From Halosegnis marinus (GTDB taxonomy: Archaea; Halobacteriota; Halobacteria; Halobacteriales; Haloarculaceae), in assembly GCF_029338355.1 (NCBI RefSeq), contig NZ_CP119802.1, positions 1,736,001-1,800,000 of the forward strand: a DNA stretch of 64,000 nt, in the 5' to 3' direction. Both the position numbers and the translations under genes were made by a program. Shown here one piece after another: positions 43,641 to 51,865 of this stretch. The stretch's first letter is position 1. Every line of letters starts with the position of its first letter. The notes beneath the pieces were generated by a model. The model did no database searches and had not been told where the DNA came from. It saw only the letters and a list, made by a program, of their open reading frames with translations.

Positions 43641-44813
43641 TCGCAGTCCAGCGCCGACGGCCGCGACGCCCGCGGCCGCGAGCAGCCCCAACCCCGCCGC
43701 GTACGACCCCGTCGCGTCGTACAGCGCCCCCACGACGACCGGCCCGAGGAACCCCCCGACTTCTCCGCCCGCGAACACGACCCCGACGGCGACGCCCGTG
43801 AGCCGCGAGCCGATGCCGTCGAGTTCGGGCGGAATCGCCCGCACGAGCGGCGAGAGCCCGCCGACACCCAGCCCCGCGAACACGACGCCCGCGAGCAGCG
43901 CCGGGCCGAGGCCGCCCGTCACGATACCCGAGACGCCGAGCGTCACCGCCGCGCCGCAGGCGACGACGGCCGCCCGACGCGCCCCGTAGCGGTCCGCGAG
44001 CGCCGGGACGGCCAGCACGCCCGCCGCGTTCGCCGCGACGAGGAGGCTCGTCGTCCGCCCGGCCGCGTCGCTCCCGAGGCCCCGCGCCTCCAGCACCGTC
44101 GGGAGCCACCCCTGGAGCCCGTGGATCACGGAGAGGTAGACGACGCCGAGGACGACGACCAACCGGAGGGGCCGGGAGGCGAAGACGGCCCGGAGGTCCC
44201 GGCCCAGCGAGTCGCGGTCGAAGCGGCCGTCCGTCTCCGCCGTCGGGACCGCGCCGCGGGCGACGAGCGCCCACGCGAGGGCGTAGGCGAGCGCGGCGAC
44301 GCCGCTCCAGAGGAACAGCGCGCGCCAGCCGCCGAGCATCGGGCCGAGGACGGGGCGCCCGAGCGCGTACGCGCTCGCCGTCCCCGCCGACGCGCCGAGC
44401 AGATAGAGGGACGACGGGAGCCCGGCCTCGTCGGCGGGGAACAGCGTCGAGACGAGCTTCGGCAGGCCGAACGTGATGGCCGTCCCGCCGACGCCGAGCA
44501 GCACCGTGGCCCCGAGCAGGGTGGGGAAGCCGGGCGCGAACGCGCGGGCGACCTGCGCGACGCCGACCAGCGCGAGGCCGACGGCGAGGCTCCGGCCCGC
44601 GCCCACGCGGTCCACGGCCAGCCCCGAGAGTATCGACAGCGGGACGTACGTCAGCGGGACGGCCCCGGCGACGAGGCCGGCCTCGGTGCCCGACAGCCCG
44701 AGCTCGGTCCGGATGGTCGGCAGGTAGGCGGGGAGGGTGAACCAACAGAAGGTGAGGCCGGTGTAGGTGAGCGCCGCGACGACGACCAGCGCGAGCGCGC
44801 GGCGGCGGTTCAT
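43629..44813 (-). CDS. Major facilitator superfamily transporter
   Basis: A 394-residue protein with about 12 hydrophobic helices. The MFS cytoplasmic loop 2-3 motif is present in altered form as GLAVDRVGAGRSL, and the second half has the matching ADRYGARRAAV. The first helix runs LALVVVAALTYTGLTFCW. The closest general class is the cyanate/nitrate or drug-type MFS, and the substrate is not readable. The start is ATG 44813. The gene overlaps the convergent DUF7565 gene at its 3' end; no regulator lies beside it. Confidence 0.85.
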   Translation of the reverse strand: MNRRRALALVVVAALTYTGLTFCWFTLPAYLPTIRTELGLSGTEAGLVAGAVPLTYVPLSILSGLAVDRVGAGRSLAVGLALVGVAQVARAFAPGFPTLLGATVLLGVGGTAITFGLPKLVSTLFPADEAGLPSSLYLLGASAGTASAYALGRPVLGPMLGGWRALFLWSGVAALAYALAWALVARGAVPTAETDGRFDRDSLGRDLRAVFASRPLRLVVVLGVVYLSVIHGLQGWLPTVLEARGLGSDAAGRTTSLLVAANAAGVLAVPALADRYGARRAAVVACGAAVTLGVSGIVTGGLGPALLAGVVFAGLGVGGLSPLVRAIPPELDGIGSRLTGVAVGVVFAGGEVGGFLGPVVVGALYDATGSYAAGLGLLAAAGVAAVGAGLRLRV

Positions 44814-44908
44814 ACTCGACGGCGGGCGCGGGTCCGCAAAGAGCGCGGCGGTCGGGGCGACCTACTCGGGAGTCGCTCCGTCGCCGAGCGACCGGAGAAA
44901 CGCGGCCG

Positions 44909-45346
44909 CTACCGCTCCTCGGAGTCCAGCACGCGGATCTGGTCGCCGCGCACGGTCACGGGGATGGGAACGGTCGCCTCGTACAGTTCGACCGTCACCT
45001 GGTCCTTCCCCTCGTCGATGCGCTGGACCTGCGCCTTCTCGCCCTTGAACGGCCCGGCGATGAGCTCCACGATGTCGCCCTCCGCGATGCCCTCCACGTC
45101 CGGCTTCGGCGAGAGGAAGTGCTCCACCTCGGAGATGTCCGACATCCCGGGGACGACGCCCCGGGAGTGGGGTATCTCGTCGAGGATGCGCTCGAAGACC
45201 GCCTCGTCGTCCGCCTCCACCATCACGTAGGACGTGAGGCTGTCGGGAGCGAGCGCGGCGTGAATCGACGGCTCCTCCTTGTCCATGATCATGTCCGCGA
45301 CCGTCCGCTCCTGGGAGGCGGTCGTCTTCACGGCGAAGATGGGCAT
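44909..45346 (-). CDS. spt5: Transcription elongation factor Spt5 (NusG family)
   Basis: This 145-residue protein has an NGN domain (about 1-85; [36 protein letters not shown]) and one KOW domain (about 88-125; [21 protein letters not shown]). With Spt4 it binds RNA polymerase across the cleft and increases processivity. The archaeal length and lack of a bacterial N-terminal extension fit. The ATG shares one base with the TAA of secE (TAATG), so the two form the conserved secE-spt5 operon. A short Arg-rich end follows KOW. Confidence 0.95.
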   Translation of the reverse strand: MPIFAVKTTASQERTVADMIMDKEEPSIHAALAPDSLTSYVMVEADDEAVFERILDEIPHSRGVVPGMSDISEVEHFLSPKPDVEGIAEGDIVELIAGPFKGEKAQVQRIDEGKDQVTVELYEATVPIPVTVRGDQIRVLDSEER

Positions 45347-45522
45347 TACGCACCAGCCCCCGGCAGGAAGTTCATGACGACGAAGATGAGGAAGCCGAGC
45401 AGCCCGACCAGGACGACGCCGGCCCCCGCGATGAGGGCCACGCGGGAGAACTCCTCCCACGAGGGCGTGCTGGCGAGCTTCAGCACCCGCACGTAGCTGG
45501 TGAGGTCGTAGGGAACGTCCAT
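45346..45522 (-). CDS. secE: Protein translocase subunit SecE (Sec61 gamma)
   Basis: A 58-residue protein with a polar N-terminus containing the amphipathic helix of Sec61 gamma ([20 protein letters not shown]) and one transmembrane helix at about residues 27-52. It stabilises SecY in the membrane. Although short, it is unmistakable by its motif and by its overlap with spt5. Its own promoter lies upstream at 45544-45552. The next gene upstream is the beta-helix surface protein and not ftsZ1, which is the unusual point in this locus. Confidence 0.93.
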   Translation of the reverse strand: MDVPYDLTSYVRVLKLASTPSWEEFSRVALIAGAGVVLVGLLGFLIFVVMNFLPGAGA

Positions 45523-45543
45523 GCGGACCTTTTCCCGGTCGGC

Positions 45544-45552
45544 CTTTCTATA
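45544..45552 (-). promoter_or_regulatory. TATA-like element of secE-spt5 operon
   Basis: On the minus strand it reads TATAGAAAG, centred 26 bases before the secE ATG at 45522. It means that secE-spt5 does not depend on readthrough from the beta-helix gene, whose stop lies just beyond. Confidence 0.65.
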
Positions 45553-45564
45553 CCTGTTGGTCCG

Positions 45565-48546
45565 TCAGTACGCCCGCGCGAGCGCCGCACGGTCCTCGAC
45601 GCCCACGCGGAGGCCCACGACCGTCCCGTCGAGGGTTATCATCGTGAACCCCGGGCGGGTGACGGGCAGGTCGACGCGCACCTCGACCGTCTCGTTCACG
45701 CCCACGACGACGGGTTCGACCGGAACCTCGTCGGCGCCGACGACGACGACCGGGGCGTACACGCCCGCGCCGCTGCCGACGTTCGTGACGTTCACGGCGA
45801 GCGTGACGGTCCCGCCCACGGGAGCGGGGTTGCCGACCACGGAGACCGTCGTTTCGAGCCGCGAGGCGTCGACGCCGAGCGCGTAGATGCCCAGTCCGGG
45901 GGCCTCGGCGCTCACGGTAACCGTCTCGTTGGTGGCCGAGACGAGCGTCACCGCCACCTGTTCGAACGTCTCCGCGTCGGGGTCGTAGCGGTACAGCACG
46001 ACCGACGACGCGAGGTCGCGGTCCGCCTCGGCGAGCGCCGGGTACCGCGCCGTGTCGAAGGTGAACTCGACGGTCACCCCGTCCACGTCGTCGCCGTCGA
46101 GCGCGAACAGCGCGCCCGCGACGGCCCCGCTCGGCAGGGCGAGTCGGGCGTCGACCTCGATACCGTCGTCGAGCCCGTCGGCGTCGCTGTCAGCGTCCTT
46201 CGGCGCTTCGGGGTCGGCGAGCAGCGTGTCGAGGTCGCCCGCCTGCCGGAGCCGGAGGTCGTAGTCGTCGTCGCCGGCGGTCACACCGAGGACGTCGAGG
46301 GCGACGCCCGTCTCGTTCGCCGCCTCGACGAACGGGACAAGCACGTCGGTTTGCGAGCCGGCGCGCGGCTCGCGTACCTCGATGTTCACCGTCCCGTCGC
46401 CGACGACCTCGGTGGAGACCGTCGTCGCGGGGCGGGGTCCGACCACGAACCGCTCCGTCAGCGACCCGATGGTGACGTAGTACGACCCGCGCTCGACGAC
46501 GAGGGTCGCGGAGACGTTCCGCGACTCGTCGGGCGCGAGCGTCACTTGGACGTTCTCGACGAGTCGGAAGTCGGCGACGAAGCCGCCGCGGAACTCGCCG
46601 CTACCGTCGCCGACGTTCGTGACCGTCGCGGTCAGCGTCACCTCGTCGCCGTCGGTCGGCGCGTCGGGCGAGACCACGAGGTTCGTCACGACGAACTGCG
46701 CGCCGCCCCGGGCGGCGGCCGGCACCGAGGTGCCGATGTCGAACGGCGTCGTCGCGAACGGGTCGAACCGGACGCTCGACTCGCCGGAGACGATGGTCGC
46801 GGCGCTGTAGCCGGCGAACACCTGTCCGCCGCCGAGGGTCCCGACCACCGCGTCGCCGGTCCCGTTGGCGGCCGTGCCGCTCTCGGGGTCGAGCAACGAG
46901 GCGCTGGAGGGCCCGGACGCGTTGCCCCACCAGTTGTTCCGCGCGTCGACGTACGCCGAGCCGTTGGCGTTACGGACGCCGCCGGCGACGTTGCCCGCGA
47001 TGTTGTTGCCGGATATCGTCACCGACTCCACCGAGGTGGTGTAGTCGAGGTCGATACCGTAGTTCGCGTTGTCGGTGAATGCGTTGCCCGTCACGTCGAG
47101 CGTGAGGTCGTCGCCCTGGGTCGTATCGACGGCGAGGCCGTCGCCGTTGCTGCCGTCGACGACGTTGCCGGCGACGATGGCCGATACCGACTGCTGCGAC
47201 GACACGAGCCGGCCGACGTAGAACTCGATGCCCTCGTCGCCCGCGTTCGCGACGGCGTTGTCGCGCACCTGTATCGTGTCCGTCGTGTTCACGCGGTATA
47301 TCTCGACGTAGATACCCTGGTCCCCGGTGTTCGAGACGGTGTTGTCGCTGACACTGAGACCGCTCACGGTCGTGGTCGAGGAGTCGCCGTACAGCTCGAC
47401 GTAGATACCCGCGTCGTCGGCCGTCGTCACGGTGTTGCCGTCGGCCGTAGCGCCGTCGAGACTCGCGTCGTCGTCGAGGTCGAAGTACAGGTAGAGCCCC
47501 TCGTCGCTGTCGCTCGCGAGGGTGTTACCGTCGACCGAGACGTCGACGACGTCGCCGTTGTCGGCGCTGATGTCCACGTAGACGGCCTCGTAGTAGCTGT
47601 CCACGTCGTTGTTCGAGACAGTGACGCCGGTCACGTCGGCGTCGTAGACCTCGATGTCGAGGTAGATGCCGTAGTCGTCCGACGTGACGTCGTTGTTCGA
47701 GACGGTCACGCCGGAGACCGCGTCGCCGTCGTCGTAGGGCTCGATGTCGATGTAGATACCCTCGTAGTCGGCGGTGACGTCGTTGTTCGTGACCGTCACG
47801 TCGCTCGTCGCGTTGTAGAAGTACGCGTACACGCCGTAGTACTCCGTCAGCATGACGTTGTTCGACACGTCGATGTTCGCGACCGTCCCGTCGATGCTGA
47901 AGTAGACGCTCTCGTCGCCGGCGAGGCCGCCGCTCCCGTCGTCGAACCGGTTGTTCGTGATGGAGAGGTCGGTCACGTCGCCGTCGACGCTGAGGTAGAT
48001 ACCGTACTCCGAGACGAAGTGGTTGTTCGTGATTTCGATGTTCGCGAGGCTTCCGTCGACCCCCTGCCCGATGCCGTCGTCGTCGCCGCCGATGCGGTTG
48101 TCGCGGATGACGACGTTCGAGAGCGTCGCACCGCTCGCGACGTCGAACTTGATGCCCTCGTCGCCGAAATCGTTGAGGACGAAGCCCTCGATGACGGTGC
48201 CGCTCGCGGCGGCGGTCAGGACGAACCCCTCGTCGATGCTCCCCGCGTTCGAGTCCACGAGCGGCGCGTTCGCGCCGGGGCCGAACGAGGAGTCGCCCGT
48301 GTCGCCGCGCAGCGTGAGCCGCTTGTCGATGGTGATGTCGCCCGCGTAGGTGCCCGGCGCGACCAGAATCGTGTCGCCGTCGCTGGCGGCGTTCACGGCC
48401 GCCTGAATCGTCGTGTAGTCCGCGCCGCCGCTGTCGTCGACGGTCAGCGTCGCCGCGCTCGCCGTGCCCACGAGGGCGAACGGTGTCGCCCCGGAGAGCA
48501 CGACCAGTGCGGTGACGACGACGGCCAGATACCCTCGCCCGTTCAT
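45565..48546 (-). CDS. Secreted right-handed beta-helix and CARDB surface protein
   Basis: A 993-residue acidic protein. A signal peptide ends near TASAATL. Residues about 35-70 carry the pectate-lyase-like opening (YTTIQAAVNAASDGDTILVAPGTY), and residues about 115-560 hold about 18-20 right-handed parallel beta-helix rungs with repeated VSNNDV/ITNNRF/GIYLDI patterns, ending RNNWWGN. Two CARDB-type domains follow (about 645-735 and 885-975), separated by a calcium-type DADSDADGLDDG segment. No PGF-CTERM or other anchor is visible. It lies between ftsZ1 and secE, with a TATA-like element (48571-48580) of its own. The activity may be sugar binding or cleavage, or purely structural. Confidence 0.88.
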   Translation of the reverse strand: MNGRGYLAVVVTALVVLSGATPFALVGTASAATLTVDDSGGADYTTIQAAVNAASDGDTILVAPGTYAGDITIDKRLTLRGDTGDSSFGPGANAPLVDSNAGSIDEGFVLTAAASGTVIEGFVLNDFGDEGIKFDVASGATLSNVVIRDNRIGGDDDGIGQGVDGSLANIEITNNHFVSEYGIYLSVDGDVTDLSITNNRFDDGSGGLAGDESVYFSIDGTVANIDVSNNVMLTEYYGVYAYFYNATSDVTVTNNDVTADYEGIYIDIEPYDDGDAVSGVTVSNNDVTSDDYGIYLDIEVYDADVTGVTVSNNDVDSYYEAVYVDISADNGDVVDVSVDGNTLASDSDEGLYLYFDLDDDASLDGATADGNTVTTADDAGIYVELYGDSSTTTVSGLSVSDNTVSNTGDQGIYVEIYRVNTTDTIQVRDNAVANAGDEGIEFYVGRLVSSQQSVSAIVAGNVVDGSNGDGLAVDTTQGDDLTLDVTGNAFTDNANYGIDLDYTTSVESVTISGNNIAGNVAGGVRNANGSAYVDARNNWWGNASGPSSASLLDPESGTAANGTGDAVVGTLGGGQVFAGYSAATIVSGESSVRFDPFATTPFDIGTSVPAAARGGAQFVVTNLVVSPDAPTDGDEVTLTATVTNVGDGSGEFRGGFVADFRLVENVQVTLAPDESRNVSATLVVERGSYYVTIGSLTERFVVGPRPATTVSTEVVGDGTVNIEVREPRAGSQTDVLVPFVEAANETGVALDVLGVTAGDDDYDLRLRQAGDLDTLLADPEAPKDADSDADGLDDGIEVDARLALPSGAVAGALFALDGDDVDGVTVEFTFDTARYPALAEADRDLASSVVLYRYDPDAETFEQVAVTLVSATNETVTVSAEAPGLGIYALGVDASRLETTVSVVGNPAPVGGTVTLAVNVTNVGSGAGVYAPVVVVGADEVPVEPVVVGVNETVEVRVDLPVTRPGFTMITLDGTVVGLRVGVEDRAALARAY

Positions 48547-48570
48547 CGCGCCCCCGTTCGTTCGCCCGTC

Positions 48571-48580
48571 GATACGATAC
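48571..48580 (-). promoter_or_regulatory. TATA-like element of beta-helix gene
   Basis: On the minus strand it reads GTATCGTATC, centred 29 bases before the ATG at 48546. With the terminator-like stretch after ftsZ1, it makes the beta-helix gene a separate unit. Confidence 0.5.
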
Positions 48581-48644
48581 CCCCGCGAAGTCGAATGTTC
48601 ATTGTCTCCCCTGTCGGGACTCCGGTTCGGGGGTTAGGTATGGT

Positions 48645-48716
48645 TCGACTGAAAAACACGAACTGGCGCGGTAGGGGCTTCCTACCGGCAATTTCGGCGG
48701 AAAAGGGGGACCGCGG
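48645..48716 (-). terminator. Terminator-like stretch after ftsZ1
   Basis: Reading the minus strand after the ftsZ1 stop there is a C/T-rich run (CCCCCTTTTCC), a hairpin with arms GGTAGG and CCTACC around 48670-48687, and then GTGTTTTTCAG. Short T runs after a gene are the usual archaeal termination signal. Confidence 0.5.
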
Positions 48717-49904
48717 CTACTGGATGAACTCGGTCTCGTCCTCGGAGGCGGAGCGGTCGCCCGCCGAGCGCGACGACCCCATCGAGCCGCGCTGGACGGC
48801 CTTCTCGCGCTCGGCCTCGCTCTTGCCGTATATCTGCGGCGACTCGACGCCGGTGACGACGATCATCGTCTCCATCTTCCCGTCGAAGTCGGGGTTCACC
48901 GAGGCGCCCCAGATGATGCGCGCGTCGGGGTCGATTCGGTCGTAAATCTCCTCGACGACGCCCTCCGCCTCCTCGATGGACATGTCCGCGCCGCCGACGA
49001 CGTTGACGAGGGCGGAGTTCGCGCCGTCGAACTCCACGTCGAGCAGCGGCGAGCGGAGCGCCGAGCGTATCGAGTCCTGTGCCTTGTTCTCGGAGTCGGA
49101 CTCGCCGAGCCCGATCATGGCGACGCCGCCGTTCTCCATGATGGTCTTCACGTCGGCGAAGTCGACGTTGACGAGGCCGGGCTTGGTGATGAGTTCGGTC
49201 ATCCCCTTCACCGACCGCATCAGCACGCGGTCACAGATCTTGAACGCGTCCTGCAGCGGGAGGTTCGGCGCGTAGTCGAGCAGCCGGTCGTTCGGGATGA
49301 CGATGACCGTGTCCGCGACGGCGCGCAGCCGTTCGAGCCCCGCGTCGGCGTTTGCGCGGCGGCGCTCGCCCTCCGCCGTGAACGGGATGGTGACGATAGC
49401 GATGGTGAGCGCGTCCTGCTCCTGGGCGGCCTGTGCGACGACGGGCGCGGAGCCGGTGCCGGTGCCGCCGCCGAGGCCGGCGGTGATGAACACCATGTCG
49501 GAGTCGTCGATGGACGCCTGGATGTCCTCGATGTTCTCCTGGGCGGCCTCCTCGCCGATCTTCGGGACGGAGCCGGCGCCGCGGCCGCCGGTGCGCTGTC
49601 GGCCGATGAGTATCTTGGTGTCGGCCTCGACCTCGCCGGCGAGGTGCTGGGCGTCGGTGTTCGCCGCGACGAGTTTCGCCCCGTGGATACCCTCCTGTGC
49701 CATCCGGGTCACGGTGTTGCCGCCGGCCCCGCCACAGCCCACGACGGTGATCTTCGTCTCCAGGTCCTTGACGACGCTCGCCAGCTCCTCGTCCGTCATC
49801 GTCCCCGAGGTGTTCGGCGACGTGTCGGCCGCGTCGGCGGGAGCCGGCTGCTCCTCCCGCTCCTCCTCGGCCTCGTCGATGGCGTCGTCGATAATCGAGT
49901 CCAT
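48717..49904 (-). CDS. ftsZ1: Cell division protein FtsZ1
   Basis: A 395-residue tubulin-superfamily GTPase. The GTP-binding signature GGGTGTG lies at residues 145-151, and further conserved segments are [30 protein letters not shown] and [16 protein letters not shown]. An acidic N-terminal tail of about 48 residues and a charged C-terminal tail ending ETEFIQ match haloarchaeal FtsZ1, which assembles the division ring with FtsZ2. The start is ATG 49904, not a TTG two codons earlier. A promoter element lies about 30 bases upstream. It is normally followed by secE-spt5; here a beta-helix gene intervenes. Confidence 0.95.
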   Translation of the reverse strand: MDSIIDDAIDEAEEEREEQPAPADAADTSPNTSGTMTDEELASVVKDLETKITVVGCGGAGGNTVTRMAQEGIHGAKLVAANTDAQHLAGEVEADTKILIGRQRTGGRGAGSVPKIGEEAAQENIEDIQASIDDSDMVFITAGLGGGTGTGSAPVVAQAAQEQDALTIAIVTIPFTAEGERRRANADAGLERLRAVADTVIVIPNDRLLDYAPNLPLQDAFKICDRVLMRSVKGMTELITKPGLVNVDFADVKTIMENGGVAMIGLGESDSENKAQDSIRSALRSPLLDVEFDGANSALVNVVGGADMSIEEAEGVVEEIYDRIDPDARIIWGASVNPDFDGKMETMIVVTGVESPQIYGKSEAEREKAVQRGSMGSSRSAGDRSASEDETEFIQ

Positions 49905-49928
49905 TTGCAATTGGTTTGCGCCATGCGT

Positions 49929-49938
49929 GTATTGTATC
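49929..49938 (-). promoter_or_regulatory. TATA-like element of ftsZ1
   Basis: On the minus strand GATACAATAC is centred about 30 bases before the ftsZ1 ATG at 49904. Confidence 0.55.
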
Positions 49939-50121
49939 TTTCCCTCGCGTCGTACGCCCGTCGGACGCCACGACGGCCGATTTCGGGCCGAACCGCCGTT
50001 CGGGCGCGCCGGGCGATAAAGCGATAACGACGATACGAAACGTCACGTTCGGCGCCGGTCGCGAGCACGGTCGGTCGGGGCGCCGGCACGCGGTAAGGCG
50101 ACGTATCCGCCGCGTTGCCCG

Positions 50122-50131
50122 TGTATACTAT
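50122..50131 (+). promoter_or_regulatory. TATA-like element of gene at 50161
   Basis: TGTATACTAT lies 30-39 bases before the ATG at 50161; a Shine-Dalgarno-like GGAGG at 50152-50156 follows, so this transcript probably has a short leader. Confidence 0.5.
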
Positions 50132-50160
50132 TGTAGGCCGGCGGCCAACCCGGAGGCGGA

Positions 50161-50448
50161 ATGGACCCGAACAACCCACACGGACGAGCGACCGGCCGAC
50201 AGCCGACACAGGGCTCGTTCACACAGGCCCCGGAACAGCAGGCGGCGGGAACCGGGGAGCCGATGCCGGTCGCGGAGATGAGCGTCTCGACGCCGACGCT
50301 CCGTCGCGTCTCGATGAACTACCCGAACGAACAGCTCCCGCTGGGCGAGAACGACTACGTCCTCGAGAGCGTCTACAACCCACAGCTCGACGCGTGGGAG
50401 GCGCTCGTGCTCGTCCGCCCCGAGGACGACGAGGGGAGCGACGAGTAA
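50161..50448 (+). CDS. Small haloarchaeal protein with Gln/Thr-rich tail, unknown
   Basis: A 95-residue protein. The first 35 residues are disordered (Asn, Gln, Thr, Gly, Pro). The remainder is compact, with STPTLRRVSMNYPNEQLPLGENDYVLESVYNPQLDAWEALVLV, which looks like a small beta domain, and an acidic end. No family is recognised. A TATA-like element and a GGAGG four bases before ATG 50161 support the start. It diverges from ftsZ1 and stands 206 bases before the HalOD1 gene. Confidence 0.68.
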   Translation: MDPNNPHGRATGRQPTQGSFTQAPEQQAAGTGEPMPVAEMSVSTPTLRRVSMNYPNEQLPLGENDYVLESVYNPQLDAWEALVLVRPEDDEGSDE

Positions 50449-50653
50449 GCCCCGGCTTCCGGGGGGCGCCGCCGGCGGCCGGACGGGCGGCCGTGCGTTC
50501 CGCTCGGGCCGCTGTCGGGAACGGCCCGCCCGCGGTTTCGGCCTCCTTCCGTCGCCCGAATCGTGCGTCTCAGGTCTTCTCCGTGCCGAGACAGGTAAGA
50601 GCGACTTAACGTAGGGGAAAGCTTTCAACGGCGTATTCCATACGTCGGGCCGA

Positions 50654-50998
50654 ATGGACGACAGCAGAAACGGGTCGACTCCCGGCCCGTGTCCCCCCAC
50701 GACCGACTACCGCGCGTACCACGACCCGGACGGGACGGCCAAACTCAGCACGGCGGTGACCCACGCGCTCGCCGACGCCATGGAACAGGACGTCACGGAG
50801 GCCGGCTTCGTTCTCTTCGACACCATCGACCCCGACGCGCTCGACCGACTGTTCTCCCCCTCGCACGAGACCGAAACCCCCTCGCTCGGCCACGCCGCGT
50901 TCGTCGTCGACGACTACCGGGTGACGGTGTACAGTACGGGCGAGATCGTCATCACGCCGCCCGGCGGGCCGACGGCCAGCGGGCCGGTCCGGCCCTGA
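50654..50998 (+). CDS. HalOD1 output-domain protein
   Basis: A 114-residue protein. TAKLSTAVTHALADAM, then EAGFVLFDTIDPDALDRLFSP and HAAFVVDDYRVTVYSTGEIVI, match the HalOD1 (halobacterial output domain 1) pattern, a small alpha/beta module found alone or attached to receivers in haloarchaea. Its action is unknown; it is thought to transmit signals downstream of two-component systems. It stands alone here, with no receiver or kinase adjacent. The ATG at 50654 begins a disordered 20-residue lead. Confidence 0.82.
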   Translation: MDDSRNGSTPGPCPPTTDYRAYHDPDGTAKLSTAVTHALADAMEQDVTEAGFVLFDTIDPDALDRLFSPSHETETPSLGHAAFVVDDYRVTVYSTGEIVITPPGGPTASGPVRP

Positions 50999-51183
50999 GC
51001 GTCGGTCCGTCGATGTCGGCGGTACGACGCCGTTTCGTTCCGGCTCCTCCCCGCCTCCGTCCGTCCTGACCGGCTCGCAGTCCCGCGGTAAGCCCTCCCT
51101 TCCCCTTCCTGTCGAATCCGGCCGACGCGACGTGACCGCCCACGGGCCGAAAGGCGGCCGTACTCGCTCGCCCGAGCGGTAGG

Positions 51184-51194
51184 TCGGATATTAC
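51184..51194 (+). promoter_or_regulatory. TATA-like element of Gln-rich protein gene
   Basis: TCGGATATTAC lies about 60-70 bases before the ATG at 51253, implying a leader of about 35-40 bases that contains the hairpin at 51224-51242. Confidence 0.4.
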
Positions 51195-51223
51195 AATGCG
51201 GCCGTGCGGGGACCGGTCAGTCG

Positions 51224-51242
51224 GGCGGTCGCGACGACCGCC
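51224..51242 (+). promoter_or_regulatory. Leader hairpin before Gln-rich protein start
   Basis: Perfect 8-base arms GGCGGTCG and CGACCGCC enclose a 3-base loop (CGA) and end 10 bases before the ATG at 51253. In the transcript this would sit where a ribosome must bind. Confidence 0.45.
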
Positions 51243-51252
51243 ACGTGTACCC

Positions 51253-51795
51253 ATGAGACGATACAGCGCCAGACCACACCGACAGCGGATCGGACGGGCC
51301 CCGGAGACGACGTACGGACAGCAGTCCGTCGTGACCACCGCCGGCGGGGCCGGACAGCCCGCGTACGGACAGGTGTCCACGAACCCGTACGAGCCGCGCG
51401 TCGGGGATAGCCAGTCGATACAGTACGGCCAACAGTCCCCGCAGACACAGGGAGCGTTCCGACAGGAGGCCGCCGCGGGACAGCCGGAACAGCTCCGACA
51501 GCCTCGGCAGGGCGAGCAGTTCCAGCCGTCACAGCCGGCCCGACAGAGCCAGCAGGTCCAGCCGGCCCAGCAGGCACAACAGCTCCCGCAACAGGGCCAA
51601 CAGATACCGCCGGCCCAACAGAGCCAGCAGGTCCAGCCACCGCAGCAGGCACAACAGCTCCCGCAGCAGGCCCCGTCCGGACAGTACTCCCCCACCGAGT
51701 ACGGGCGTCCGTCGGAGGCGGGCGGGCAGCAACTTCAGGGCATCGAACAGCCGTTCGCGCAGGAGCAGCCCGGGACGGGCCGGGGACGACGGTGA
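51253..51795 (+). CDS. Glutamine-rich low-complexity protein
   Basis: A 180-residue protein made almost wholly of Gln, Pro, Ala, Ser and Gly with Tyr, and very little charge until the Arg-rich ends. It begins MRRYSARPHRQRIGR and closes GTGRGRR. Residues 98-122 and 123-147 are tandem repeats of about 25 residues (QSQQVQPAQQAQQLPQQ and QSQQVQPPQQAQQLPQQ). The composition is unlike the acidic haloarchaeal norm and like phase-separating or fibre-forming proteins. It has no signal peptide. The next gene, 70 bases on, also has a Gln-rich tail and starts similarly, so the two may act together. Confidence 0.7.
   Translation: MRRYSARPHRQRIGRAPETTYGQQSVVTTAGGAGQPAYGQVSTNPYEPRVGDSQSIQYGQQSPQTQGAFRQEAAAGQPEQLRQPRQGEQFQPSQPARQSQQVQPAQQAQQLPQQGQQIPPAQQSQQVQPPQQAQQLPQQAPSGQYSPTEYGRPSEAGGQQLQGIEQPFAQEQPGTGRGRR
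51544..51670 (+). repeat. Direct 52-base repeat pair within Gln-rich gene
   Basis: The sequence at 51544-51595 recurs at 51619-51670 with only a few substitutions, at a 75-base (25-codon) period. It is a tandem duplication within the coding frame. Confidence 0.85.
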
Positions 51796-51865
51796 CCGAC
51801 GCCCGACCGAGCGACGGCGACGCGCGAGCGACCGAGCGACGAGGACGCGGACGAGGTATCCGACG

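Noticed and set aside
47320-48130. Repeated DNA that at first looks like a repeat array
   Set aside because: The repeats are about 60-75 bases, imperfect and in frame, and are explained by rungs of the beta-helix protein. They are not a CRISPR array.
46351-48945. Plus-strand frame of 864 codons opposite the beta-helix gene
   Set aside because: It mirrors the acidic repeats as Val/Asp/Arg repeats and has no family motif; the minus strand has a signal peptide and rungs.
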